Shown: positions 17,247 through 25,014 of the stretch, one piece after another
Numbering within the stretch: the first letter of the stretch is position 1
Layout of the letters: each line of letters begins with the position of its first letter
Source: Paramicrobacterium chengjingii
Lineage (GTDB): Bacteria > Actinomycetota > Actinomycetes > Actinomycetales > Microbacteriaceae
Assembly: GCF_011751765.2 (NCBI RefSeq)
Contig: NZ_CP061169.1
Location: 1,860,001 to 1,924,000, forward strand
DNA length: 64,000 bases
Reading direction: 5' to 3'
The notes under the pieces: generated by a model
Databases searched by the model: none
What the model was told of the DNA's origin: nothing
Seen by the model: the letters and a program-made list of their open reading frames with translations, nothing else
Made by a program: the position numbers and the translations under genes

Positions 17247-18749
17247 CTAGATGGCCCTGTGCGTCCAGCGCCCGTTGAGGATCGTTCCGCCCACCGTCAT
17301 TGCACGCAGCTGCTCGGCGGTTGCTGCGAGCGGATCATTGCTATCGAGAAGCGCGAGATCTGCCGTGTCTCCGACGCGCGGCGTGAGCCGGCCGTGAGGG
17401 ACGGATGCGGCGAGAGCCTCACGCGGAGTGATCGACTGCTCCGCGTGCCATGGCTCTTTACCGTCTCGTGCTCGAGAAACGGCTGCGGCGATCGCGGCCC
17501 ACGGGTCGAGCCGCGCAACCGGAGCGTCGGAACCGAAGGCGAGCCTCACGCCAGCGTCGAGGAAGCTGCGCATCATGAACGAGCGTTCGGTGCGCCCTCG
17601 CCAGTATGCGTCGGCGATGTCACGGTCATCCATGGCGTGCTCCGGCTGAACGCTCGCGGCAACGCCGAGCTGAGCCATGCGTAAAACATCGCTTGGCCGC
17701 ATCAACTGGGCGTGCTCGATGGTGCCGACAGCACCCGACTCTCCGTAGGCCGTGAGGGCAAGTGCGTTCGCCTGATCCCCGATCGCGTGGACTGCACAGT
17801 CCAACCCCGCTGACGCAGCCTTGCTCATGAGCGTTGTCAGGTCGGCAGGCTGAATATTCAGCATGCCGTTTCCAGCGCCTCTTCCTGAGTAGGGGTCGTC
17901 GCAATATGCGGTCCGGGCATTGAGAGAACCATCCGTAATGATCTTGAAGGGCCCCACGCTCACGAGACCATGCGTGTGCGGAATGACGAAACCCGACTGC
18001 AGTCTCTCCTCGATTGCACGATCGAGGTGCTGTGCATAGATGCCGAACGACACGCGAAGGTGCGTGGATCCTGCTTGCGTGCGCCGCTCCCAGGCATCCT
18101 TATTCCACGCCATCTCCATATCGGTGACGCCGGTGACTCCTCGCGCGGCAGCAGCCCGCGCAGCGTCATCTGCCCACGCATCGGACACCGGCTCAGGAAT
18201 CTCGTCGAGCTGTCCCTGCACGGCGAAGGCTGCATCTTCCGTGAGCAAACCGCTGTGGTCTGACGGATAGCCGAAGCGATGGAGCGCCGCCGTGTTGAGC
18301 CAGACCGCGTGCAGGTCAGCCGACAGCAGCACCACGGGAATCTCACCCGCGACGGCGTCGAGAAGCGTGGCTGACGGTCTGTCACTCCACAGCGCGTCGC
18401 GAAAACCGACGCCCACGAGCGGGCCGTCGTGGTGCTGACGGGCTGCTCGCCCGAGGAGCGCGGCCGTCTCGGCGGCACTCGTCGCACCGGAGACATCGAC
18501 CCGCTTGCTTGTGATCGACCAGAGGGTGAAATGCACGTGGTGATCCCACAGTCCGGGGATCACCACACGGCCGTCCACGTCGATGGGTTCGCCCGTGGCC
18601 GGCCGACTTGCCGTCGGCCGGATGTCTGTAATGACAGCATCCGTCAGTTCGATATCGACGGGATGCGGGGAGTCGATCAGTCGGGCGCGTGTGAGCGTCT
18701 GCACGTTCCCCTGGCCCGGGTGCGCGGCACGAAGGCGAAAAGTGGTCAC
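17247..18749 (-). CDS. amidohydrolase of the YtcJ-like family
   Basis: A 500-residue metal-dependent hydrolase of the amidohydrolase superfamily. The N-terminal metal site HxH is in WDHHVHFTLW. Further signatures are HAIGDQAN (metal His), TIEHAQLMRPSD and FGSDAPVARLDPWAAIAAAVSR with the catalytic Asp. This layout is the YtcJ/AtzC-like N-acyl-amide hydrolase group; the substrate is unknown. I start it at GTG 18749 (GAGAG upstream), ten bases after the Nei stop; the frame continues upstream but then overlaps that gene and reads poorly. It is the last gene of the minus-strand run with nei and rpiB. Confidence 0.88.
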   Translation of the reverse strand: MTTFRLRAAHPGQGNVQTLTRARLIDSPHPVDIELTDAVITDIRPTASRPATGEPIDVDGRVVIPGLWDHHVHFTLWSITSKRVDVSGATSAAETAALLGRAARQHHDGPLVGVGFRDALWSDRPSATLLDAVAGEIPVVLLSADLHAVWLNTAALHRFGYPSDHSGLLTEDAAFAVQGQLDEIPEPVSDAWADDAARAAAARGVTGVTDMEMAWNKDAWERRTQAGSTHLRVSFGIYAQHLDRAIEERLQSGFVIPHTHGLVSVGPFKIITDGSLNARTAYCDDPYSGRGAGNGMLNIQPADLTTLMSKAASAGLDCAVHAIGDQANALALTAYGESGAVGTIEHAQLMRPSDVLRMAQLGVAASVQPEHAMDDRDIADAYWRGRTERSFMMRSFLDAGVRLAFGSDAPVARLDPWAAIAAAVSRARDGKEPWHAEQSITPREALAASVPHGRLTPRVGDTADLALLDSNDPLAATAEQLRAMTVGGTILNGRWTHRAI

Positions 18750-18759
18750 GGGTTCTCTC

Positions 18760-19755
18760 TCAGCTCTGGCAGACCGGGCACCAGTAGAGCTTGCGCGCGG
18801 CCATCTCCTCAAGAATGATGTTGGTTCCACACACCCGGCACGGCAAGCCCTCACGCTTGTACACCCAGTGACGGTCGTCACGGTTGGCCATTGCACGTAC
18901 ATAGTCGTCGCCGGTGAGGTCGTCCATGGTCATCATCTGCCCCGTCTCGATTCCAATGCGCAGCAGACGCACCCAATCGCGCCAGAGCTCACGCACCGTC
19001 TCCTCGGGCACAAGCCTTCCCGGTGTATGTGGGTCGACCCCCGCACGGTAGAGCAGCTCAGCGCGATACACGTTGCCGATGCCACTCACGACGCTCTGGT
19101 CCATGAGAAGCAGCCCAATTCGGGTCGGCTTGCGCCGCACCACCTCGGTGAATCGGTCTTCGGCCTCACGTGTATCGTCGTGGATCGGATCCGGGCCGAG
19201 CTTGGCGATCACCTCGTCGATCTCAGCACCCGTGCGAATCTCGCAGGCCGTCGGACCGCGCAGATCGGCCACCGTGTGTTGCGTGAGCAGCCGCAGTCGA
19301 ACCGCGCCCACGGGAGGGGGCGGGAACGTCTCCCACTCCACATCCGTATCGCCCTTCGTCTGCTCCGACATGCGCACGCGCGCCTTGCGTGGCGCTCCGA
19401 TGCTCGAGAGCGAGTTCTCGCCTGCAGAATCCAGAACGTCAAGGGCCACATCGGTTCCGCGCTGGTTCGTCTGTCCCATGCGACCATTCGCCGACGCAAT
19501 TGTGGGATCAACGGCGATCTCACCCGCGAAATCCCATGCCCCGTACATGCCAAGGTGCACACGCAGCCAGGTGTCGTCGCCGAAATCGGCGAACATCTGC
19601 TTGCCAACCGCAGTCACATTCACCAACTCACGTCCGTCGAGAACGGCGGCGCCCTCGACGAATCGGCCCTGGGGCGAGGATGCCGAGACACGTCGCCCCG
19701 CAAAATTTCGCGCGAACTGGCGGGCGATGCGATGAACCGAATGGCCCTCGGGCAT
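18760..19755 (-). CDS. nei: Fpg/Nei-family DNA glycosylase/AP lyase (endonuclease VIII type)
   Basis: Bifunctional base-excision repair enzyme removing oxidised bases. It begins MPEGHSVHR, with catalytic Pro2 and Glu3 of the family, and has a VGKQMFADFG segment for the beta-clamp lysine. A helix-two-turn-helix is near SGIGNVYRAELLYRAG. A C-terminal zinc finger has four cysteines (CRVCG...WCPVCQS). At 331 residues it is longer than usual because of an insertion of about 50 residues around 95-145 (Gly/Ser/Asn-rich). It overlaps the rpiB stop by one base (TGATG). The orthologue in M. tuberculosis is Rv2464c (Nei1), also beside rpiB. Confidence 0.92.
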   Translation of the reverse strand: MPEGHSVHRIARQFARNFAGRRVSASSPQGRFVEGAAVLDGRELVNVTAVGKQMFADFGDDTWLRVHLGMYGAWDFAGEIAVDPTIASANGRMGQTNQRGTDVALDVLDSAGENSLSSIGAPRKARVRMSEQTKGDTDVEWETFPPPPVGAVRLRLLTQHTVADLRGPTACEIRTGAEIDEVIAKLGPDPIHDDTREAEDRFTEVVRRKPTRIGLLLMDQSVVSGIGNVYRAELLYRAGVDPHTPGRLVPEETVRELWRDWVRLLRIGIETGQMMTMDDLTGDDYVRAMANRDDRHWVYKREGLPCRVCGTNIILEEMAARKLYWCPVCQS

Positions 19756-20243
19756 CAGTGATCGACATCCTTCCCCGCGATCGTTCCGGTCTGCTCGTAC
19801 TCCGCAAGCTGAGCAACGCGACGGGCATGACGTTCCTCGCCGCTGAACGGGTGTGCGATGAAGGCGTCGATGAATGACAGAACCTCGTCATAACTATGCT
19901 GACGCGCACCGATCGAGATCACGTTGGCATCGTTGTGATCGCGTGCCAACTCGGCTGTCGACAGGTTCCAGACAAGAGCTGCCCTCGCTCCGTCCACCTT
20001 GTTCGCCGCGATCTGCTCGCCGTTACCCGAGCCACCGAAGACGACACCGAGTGCGTCGCGCCCATTCCGCTGATCGGCGACGACGGCGTGGGCTGCATTA
20101 ATGCAGAACGCGGGATAGTCGTCCTGCGGGTCGTATTCCGCCGGCCCGTGGTCGACGACCTCATGACCTTTGTCGGTCAGATAGTCCACAAGCTTTCTGC
20201 TGAACTCAAGGCCGGCGTGGTCTGTGGCGATGTGAATGCGCAT
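19755..20243 (-). CDS. rpiB: ribose-5-phosphate isomerase B
   Basis: A 162-residue isomerase of the pentose phosphate pathway (RpiB/LacAB family), interconverting ribose 5-phosphate and ribulose 5-phosphate. Signatures are MRIHIATDHAGLEFS at the start and GGSGNGEQIAANKVDGARAAL with the catalytic Glu that replaces Cys in the actinobacterial type, plus NDANVISIGAR. Start at ATG 20243; the frame runs further upstream into the neighbouring gene's end but is not coding there. The stop overlaps the nei start by one base, indicating translational coupling. Confidence 0.95.
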   Translation of the reverse strand: MRIHIATDHAGLEFSRKLVDYLTDKGHEVVDHGPAEYDPQDDYPAFCINAAHAVVADQRNGRDALGVVFGGSGNGEQIAANKVDGARAALVWNLSTAELARDHNDANVISIGARQHSYDEVLSFIDAFIAHPFSGEERHARRVAQLAEYEQTGTIAGKDVDH

Positions 20244-20263
20244 ATGTCTATCTTGCCCTGCGC

Positions 20264-20878
20264 TCAGTCGAACTGCGGTTCGACAGTGCGCGAACGCTTG
20301 AGCTCGAAGAAACCAGGATATGACGCCGCCGCGACGACACCGTCCCACAGCGCGACGGCCTCGTCACCCTTCGGGGCCGGCGAGATCACGGGGCCGAAGA
20401 ATGCGACGTCACCGATGGCGATGACCGGTGTGCCGACGTCCTGACCGACGCGGTTGATGCCGTCGAAATGGGAAGCACGCATCGGCTCGTCGTAGGCATC
20501 GCTGTCGGCGAAACTCGCGAGCGACGCGTCGAGTCCGACCTCGGCGAGAGCTGCGGGGATCACAGCATCCGGGTCTGTGCTCTTTCCTGGGTGGATGCGC
20601 GTTCCCAGCGCATCGTAGAGCGGTTTGACGTATTGCTGCCCGTGGCGCTGTTCGACAGCTGCGACAAGCCGCGTGTATTTCAGCGCCCGGGGGAAGAACG
20701 CGCGATAGTCGTCTGACACGTCCTGATCTTCGTTCAAGACAGCGAGGCTCATGATGTGCCACGTGACGTCAATATCACGATGCGTGGCCACCTCATCCAC
20801 CCACCGGGACGTCATCCAGGCCCACGGGCACGAAGGGTCGAACCAGAAGTCAACTGCTGTCGGTGTCGATTCGCTCAT
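20264..20878 (-). CDS. DsbA-fold oxidoreductase of the mycothiol-dependent nitroreductase (Rv2466c) family
   Basis: A 204-residue thioredoxin-fold protein with a helical insertion, like M. tuberculosis Rv2466c, which sits at the same place (between rpiB and pepN). The active site reads FDPSCPWAWMTSRW: the first Cys (C17) is kept but the second is Ala (CPWA instead of CPWC). A monothiol mechanism with mycothiol is still possible. GTPVIAIGDVAFFGPV is the cis-Pro loop. Twenty bases separate its stop from the rpiB start; divergent from pepN over an 84-base promoter region. Confidence 0.88.
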   Translation of the reverse strand: MSESTPTAVDFWFDPSCPWAWMTSRWVDEVATHRDIDVTWHIMSLAVLNEDQDVSDDYRAFFPRALKYTRLVAAVEQRHGQQYVKPLYDALGTRIHPGKSTDPDAVIPAALAEVGLDASLASFADSDAYDEPMRASHFDGINRVGQDVGTPVIAIGDVAFFGPVISPAPKGDEAVALWDGVVAAASYPGFFELKRSRTVEPQFD

Positions 20879-20962
20879 AACCTCAGCCTAGAACACGGGA
20901 AACGGGGCGCGGCAGTACGCTTGTTCACTGGACACGATCCACGCAATCGAATAGGAGTATCC

Positions 20963-23503
20963 GTGCCAGGAGAAAACCTCACACGTGATGAAGCTCGCAC
21001 ACGCAAGAGCCTCATTCAGACGCACACCTACGCAGTCGCACTCGATCTCACACAGGGACCCGACGTCTTCCGCAGCACCACGACGGTTCGCTTCAGCGCC
21101 GAAGCAGGATCGTCGACGTTCATCGATGCCCTGACCGCCAGAGTGCATTCGATCACCCTCAACGGCAGCCAGATTTCCACGTCTGCAGCGGACGGTACTC
21201 GCATCGCCCTCGACGGACTTCTCGACGAGAACGAGCTCATTGTCGATGTCGACATGCGCTACACCAACACCGGAGAGGGTCTGCACAGGTTCGTCGACCC
21301 GGTCGACGGTGAGGTGTACCTGTACAGCCAATTCGAGGTTCCCGACTCCCGCCGTGTCTTTGCCGTTTTTGAGCAGCCCGATCTGAAGGCGACGTTCCAG
21401 TTCACCGTCACCGCGCCGTCGGCATGGCAGGTCGTCTCGAATTCGCCGACGCCACAGGCAGTTCCCCTCAGCGACACTGTGGCGCGGTGGGAATTCACCC
21501 CCACCGCGACCATCTCGAGCTACATCACCGCGATCATTGCCGGCCCTTATGAATCAGTGAGCAGCGAGCTGACCAGCAGCGACGGCCGAACCATTCCGCT
21601 CGGCGTGTTTGCCCGCAAGAGCCTCTTTGAGCACCTTGACGCTGAGTATATTTTCGAGAAGACGCGCCAAGGCTTTGCCTTTTACGAAGACAAGTTCGGC
21701 CGCGCGTACCCCTTTGAGAAGTACGACCAGCTTTTTGTTCCGGAGTTCAACGCTGGCGCGATGGAGAACGCCGGTGCCGTGACGTTCCTCGAGAGCTACG
21801 TTTTCCGTTCAAAGGTGACGGATGCCATCAGGGAGCGTCGTGTCGTCACCATCCTGCACGAACTTGCGCATATGTGGTTCGGTGACCTGGTCACGATGAA
21901 GTGGTGGAACGACCTCTGGTTGAACGAGTCGTTCGCCGAATGGGCATCAACGATCGCTACGGCACAGGCCACTGAGTGGACCGAGGCATGGACCACCTTC
22001 CAGGCCATGGAGAAAAGCTGGGCGTACAAGCAAGACCAGCTTCCCTCCACACACCCCGTCGTCGCCACAATCAATGACCTTGAAGACGTGCAGGTGAACT
22101 TCGACGGCATCACGTATGCAAAGGGCGGCTCCGTTTTGAAGCAGCTCGTCGCCTGGGTCGGCGAGGAGGCGTTCTTCGCGGGGGTCTCGGCGTACTTCGC
22201 GAAACACGAATATTCGAATACGGAGTTGAAGGATCTGCTGAGCGAGCTAGAGGTGACGAGCGGACGCGACCTGTCCGACTGGTCGCAGAAGTGGCTGGAG
22301 ACCGCCGGAGTCAACACTCTGTACCCTGACGTCACCGTTGATTCGGAGGGTACGATCTCGGCGTTCGCAATCCGGCAGACCGCGCCAGCCGACTACCCCA
22401 CACTTCGACCGCATCGCCTCGCCCTCGGGTTCTACAACCTCGACAATGGTCGGCTTGTGCGAACCGATCGCTTCGAGCTCGACATCGACGGCGAAAGCAC
22501 GCCGGTAACCGAACTCGTCGGTCGCACGCGTCCCGACCTGATCCTCATCAATGACGACGACCTCGCCTACGCGAAGATCAGGCTTGACGAAGCATCGCTT
22601 CGTGTGGCGATGAAGCACCTGTCGACAATTGAAAACCCGCTTGCCCGTGCGCTGGTGTGGGGGTCAGCGTGGGACGCAACTCGGGATGCCGAAACGGCAC
22701 CGAGTGACTACGTCGACCTCGTGCTGGGAAATATCGCAGCTGAAACCGAGTCCACAACATTGCGCACAACACTCAGTCAGCTCGTGCTCGCTGCGCAGCA
22801 GTATGTTGCTCGTGATCGCCAGACGAGCACTCTCGCGCGCGTTGCCGACGAGCTCTGGGGGCTTGCTCAGCAGGCGGAACCGGGCAGTGACGCTCAGTTC
22901 CAGTTTGTGAAGTTCTTTGCTGCTGCGGCATCCGCGCCTGCGCATTTGGATACCATCGCAGCGCTGCGCGAGGGAGACACAAAGCTCAACGGGCTCGAGA
23001 TCGACACGGACCTCGAGTGGGAGCTGCTCGTCGCGCTCGCCGCCGGAGATCGCGCGTCCGTCGCCGACATCGATGCCGCGCTTGAACGCGATAGCACCGC
23101 GTCAGGCCAGCAGTTCGCCGCGCAGGCACGGGCGTCACGCCCGAGCAGCGCAGACAAGAGCGCCGCCTGGTCGCTGATCATCGATGACGATTCGCTGCCC
23201 AACACGCTCGTCGCGTACACGGCGCTCGGGTTTCGCCGCGCTCAGCATGCCGCTGTGCTGACGGATTTCGTCGACCGCTACTTCAACGTGCTGGTCGACA
23301 TCTGGAACACCCGCTCATACAAGATCGCAGAGCACGTTGCCGTTGGACTGTACCCGTCTTCACTCGCGAACGCGCACCTGCGCGATGCGACGACAGCATG
23401 GCTCAGCACACACAGTGAGCCTGCCGCTCTTCGCCGTCTCGTGGTGGAGAACCTGGCGGGCGTCGAGCGCGCTCTTGCAGCGCAAGAGAGGGACGCTCGC
23501 TGA
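20963..23503 (+). CDS. pepN: aminopeptidase N (M1 family)
   Basis: An 846-residue zinc aminopeptidase releasing N-terminal residues from peptides. The exopeptidase motif GAMEN is at residues 265-269. The zinc site HELAH is at 299-303 with E322 in LWLNESFAEW. The C-terminal ERAP1-like helical domain completes the normal M1 length. Start GTG 20963 has AGGAG six bases upstream; the longer upstream frame overlaps the divergent gene and is rejected. A hairpin terminator follows. Orthologue of Rv2467 in conserved synteny. Confidence 0.96.
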   Translation: MPGENLTRDEARTRKSLIQTHTYAVALDLTQGPDVFRSTTTVRFSAEAGSSTFIDALTARVHSITLNGSQISTSAADGTRIALDGLLDENELIVDVDMRYTNTGEGLHRFVDPVDGEVYLYSQFEVPDSRRVFAVFEQPDLKATFQFTVTAPSAWQVVSNSPTPQAVPLSDTVARWEFTPTATISSYITAIIAGPYESVSSELTSSDGRTIPLGVFARKSLFEHLDAEYIFEKTRQGFAFYEDKFGRAYPFEKYDQLFVPEFNAGAMENAGAVTFLESYVFRSKVTDAIRERRVVTILHELAHMWFGDLVTMKWWNDLWLNESFAEWASTIATAQATEWTEAWTTFQAMEKSWAYKQDQLPSTHPVVATINDLEDVQVNFDGITYAKGGSVLKQLVAWVGEEAFFAGVSAYFAKHEYSNTELKDLLSELEVTSGRDLSDWSQKWLETAGVNTLYPDVTVDSEGTISAFAIRQTAPADYPTLRPHRLALGFYNLDNGRLVRTDRFELDIDGESTPVTELVGRTRPDLILINDDDLAYAKIRLDEASLRVAMKHLSTIENPLARALVWGSAWDATRDAETAPSDYVDLVLGNIAAETESTTLRTTLSQLVLAAQQYVARDRQTSTLARVADELWGLAQQAEPGSDAQFQFVKFFAAAASAPAHLDTIAALREGDTKLNGLEIDTDLEWELLVALAAGDRASVADIDAALERDSTASGQQFAAQARASRPSSADKSAAWSLIIDDDSLPNTLVAYTALGFRRAQHAAVLTDFVDRYFNVLVDIWNTRSYKIAEHVAVGLYPSSLANAHLRDATTAWLSTHSEPAALRRLVVENLAGVERALAAQERDAR

Positions 23504-23512
23504 CGGTGTGAG

Positions 23513-23554
23513 ACACCTCGGGCTTCTCACATTGTGCGGAGCCCGAGGTGTTTA
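23513..23554 (+). terminator. intrinsic terminator after pepN
   Basis: Perfect 12-base arms ACACCTCGGGCT (23513-23524) and AGCCCGAGGTGT (23540-23551) with a 15-base loop, followed by TTTACAG. It is ten bases after the pepN stop. Confidence 0.85.
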
Positions 23555-23590
23555 CAGACATAGTCGAGTTGACGTGGATACACTCACAAC

Positions 23591-24598
23591 GTGCGCACTG
23601 ATTTCACGTCGTCTCTCGATGACTTCCTGAACACCCCTCTCGGCACTCTCGTACATGTCGTCGTCATCATCGGGGTGGCGATTGGGGTGGCCTGGCTTCT
23701 CCACATCATTATTCGACGCTCTGTCGTATCGATCGTCAGCGGAGTCAAGCGGGGCCGCGGCGTCGATGACACACAGGCGCTCGCCATTTCGCCGTTGGCC
23801 GCGGTGCGCGTCGTTCAACGCACTCGCACGCTGGGCACAGTGCTCTCTAATATCGTCAACGTCGTCATTGTCGTCATCGCCGTGTTCCTCATCGTTCACG
23901 TTGTCTCCCCCGGCATCCTAAGTTCATTCGCTCTGCTGTCCGCCGCTATCGGTGCCGGCCTCGGATTCGGGGCACAGAACATCGTGAAAGACGTGCTCAA
24001 TGGCATCTTCATGGTGATCGAAGACCAGCTCGGAGTCGGGGACGTCGTCGACGTGGGGTTTGCCACGGGCGTCGTCGAAAAGGTGGGCATCCGCATCACG
24101 CAGGTGCGCGACGTCAACGGGGTGCTGTGGTTCGTGCGCAATGGCGAGGTGCTGCGCGTGGGAAATATGTCGCAAGGGTGGTCGCGACTCATCATCGACC
24201 TCGCGATTCCTCTCGACGTTGATTTCGACGAGGTCAAACAGCAGTTGCTCGATGCGGCCATGGCGCTCGCTGAAGAGCCGAAGTGGAGACCACACTTCCT
24301 TGACGCCCCCGAGGTGTGGGGCATGGAGTCCGTCTCGGACGAGGCGATCGTTCTTCGTCTGGTCGCGAAAACGCGCACCTCGTCGAAAGACGACGTCGGA
24401 CGCGAGCTTCGCTCCCGTTTCAAAGACGTTCTCGATGGCCTCGACGTTGTAGCACTCTCGCTGGAGACGGTGATTCTCGCGGGATGGGAGGGTGCAGGCA
24501 GTGTGGGCGGAGCACGGCCACCTCGAACAAAGCCCGTCGTCGTCGATCCCTCAAAACTCGGTAAGAAAAAGAAGCGCGCTCCGAAGGGAGAACAATGA
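23591..24598 (+). CDS. mscS: small-conductance mechanosensitive channel (MscS family)
   Basis: A 335-residue channel that opens under hypo-osmotic stress. Membrane helices lie at about residues 20-42 and 88-108. The pore helix TM3 is visible in AAIGAGLGFGAQNIVKDVLNGIFMVIEDQLGVGDVV, the family signature, followed by the beta domain (VRNGEVLRVGNMSQG) and a C-terminal vestibule. The tail is basic (KLGKKKKRAPKGEQ). Start is GTG 23591. The stop overlaps the next gene as ATGA (24595-24598), so the haemoglobin gene is translationally coupled. Confidence 0.92.
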   Translation: MRTDFTSSLDDFLNTPLGTLVHVVVIIGVAIGVAWLLHIIIRRSVVSIVSGVKRGRGVDDTQALAISPLAAVRVVQRTRTLGTVLSNIVNVVIVVIAVFLIVHVVSPGILSSFALLSAAIGAGLGFGAQNIVKDVLNGIFMVIEDQLGVGDVVDVGFATGVVEKVGIRITQVRDVNGVLWFVRNGEVLRVGNMSQGWSRLIIDLAIPLDVDFDEVKQQLLDAAMALAEEPKWRPHFLDAPEVWGMESVSDEAIVLRLVAKTRTSSKDDVGRELRSRFKDVLDGLDVVALSLETVILAGWEGAGSVGGARPPRTKPVVVDPSKLGKKKKRAPKGEQ

Positions 24599-24987
24599 CC
24601 GACGCACAGATCAGCACGTTCTACGACCTCGTCGGCGGGCACGCTACATTCCAGAAACTGGTGCACGAGTTCTATCGAGGCGTCGCAAGCGATCCCGCGC
24701 TCAAGGCGATGTATCCGGAGGAAGATCTCGGTCCGGCCGAAGACCGTCTGAGAATGTTCCTTGAGCAGTACTGGGGCGGCCCGGCCACGTACAGTGAGAC
24801 TCGGGGGCACCCGCGTCTTCGCATGCGCCATGTTCCGTACAAGGTGAACCCCGAGGCGCGGGACCGCTGGCTGGGGCACATGCGCACTGCCGTCGACTCC
24901 CTCGAGCTCGCGCCGATCCACGAGGCGACGCTGTGGGACTATCTTGAGAGAGCAGCTCACGCTCTCGTGAATACGTTCGAGGACTGA
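24595..24987 (+). CDS. glbO: group II truncated haemoglobin (trHbO)
   Basis: A 130-residue 2-on-2 globin. Proximal His F8 is H79 in LRMRHVPYKV. Distal-pocket residues match M. tuberculosis GlbO: Tyr B10 (Y27), Tyr CD1 (Y40) and Trp G8 (W92). The block RLRMFLEQYWGGPATYSETRGHPRLRMRH is nearly the family consensus. Such proteins bind oxygen and may take part in NO detoxification or redox chemistry; the physiological role is unsettled. Coupled to mscS by a four-base overlap; the orthologue Rv2470 also lies near pepN. Confidence 0.95.
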   Translation: MTDAQISTFYDLVGGHATFQKLVHEFYRGVASDPALKAMYPEEDLGPAEDRLRMFLEQYWGGPATYSETRGHPRLRMRHVPYKVNPEARDRWLGHMRTAVDSLELAPIHEATLWDYLERAAHALVNTFED

Positions 24988-25014
24988 CCAACGTAGCGTC
25001 GAAGGAGCCGCCCG

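Noticed and set aside
18583..19761. 392-codon plus-strand frame over nei and the amidohydrolase 5' end
   Set aside because: Overlaps two well-supported genes on the other strand; composition is that of a reverse-complement shadow.
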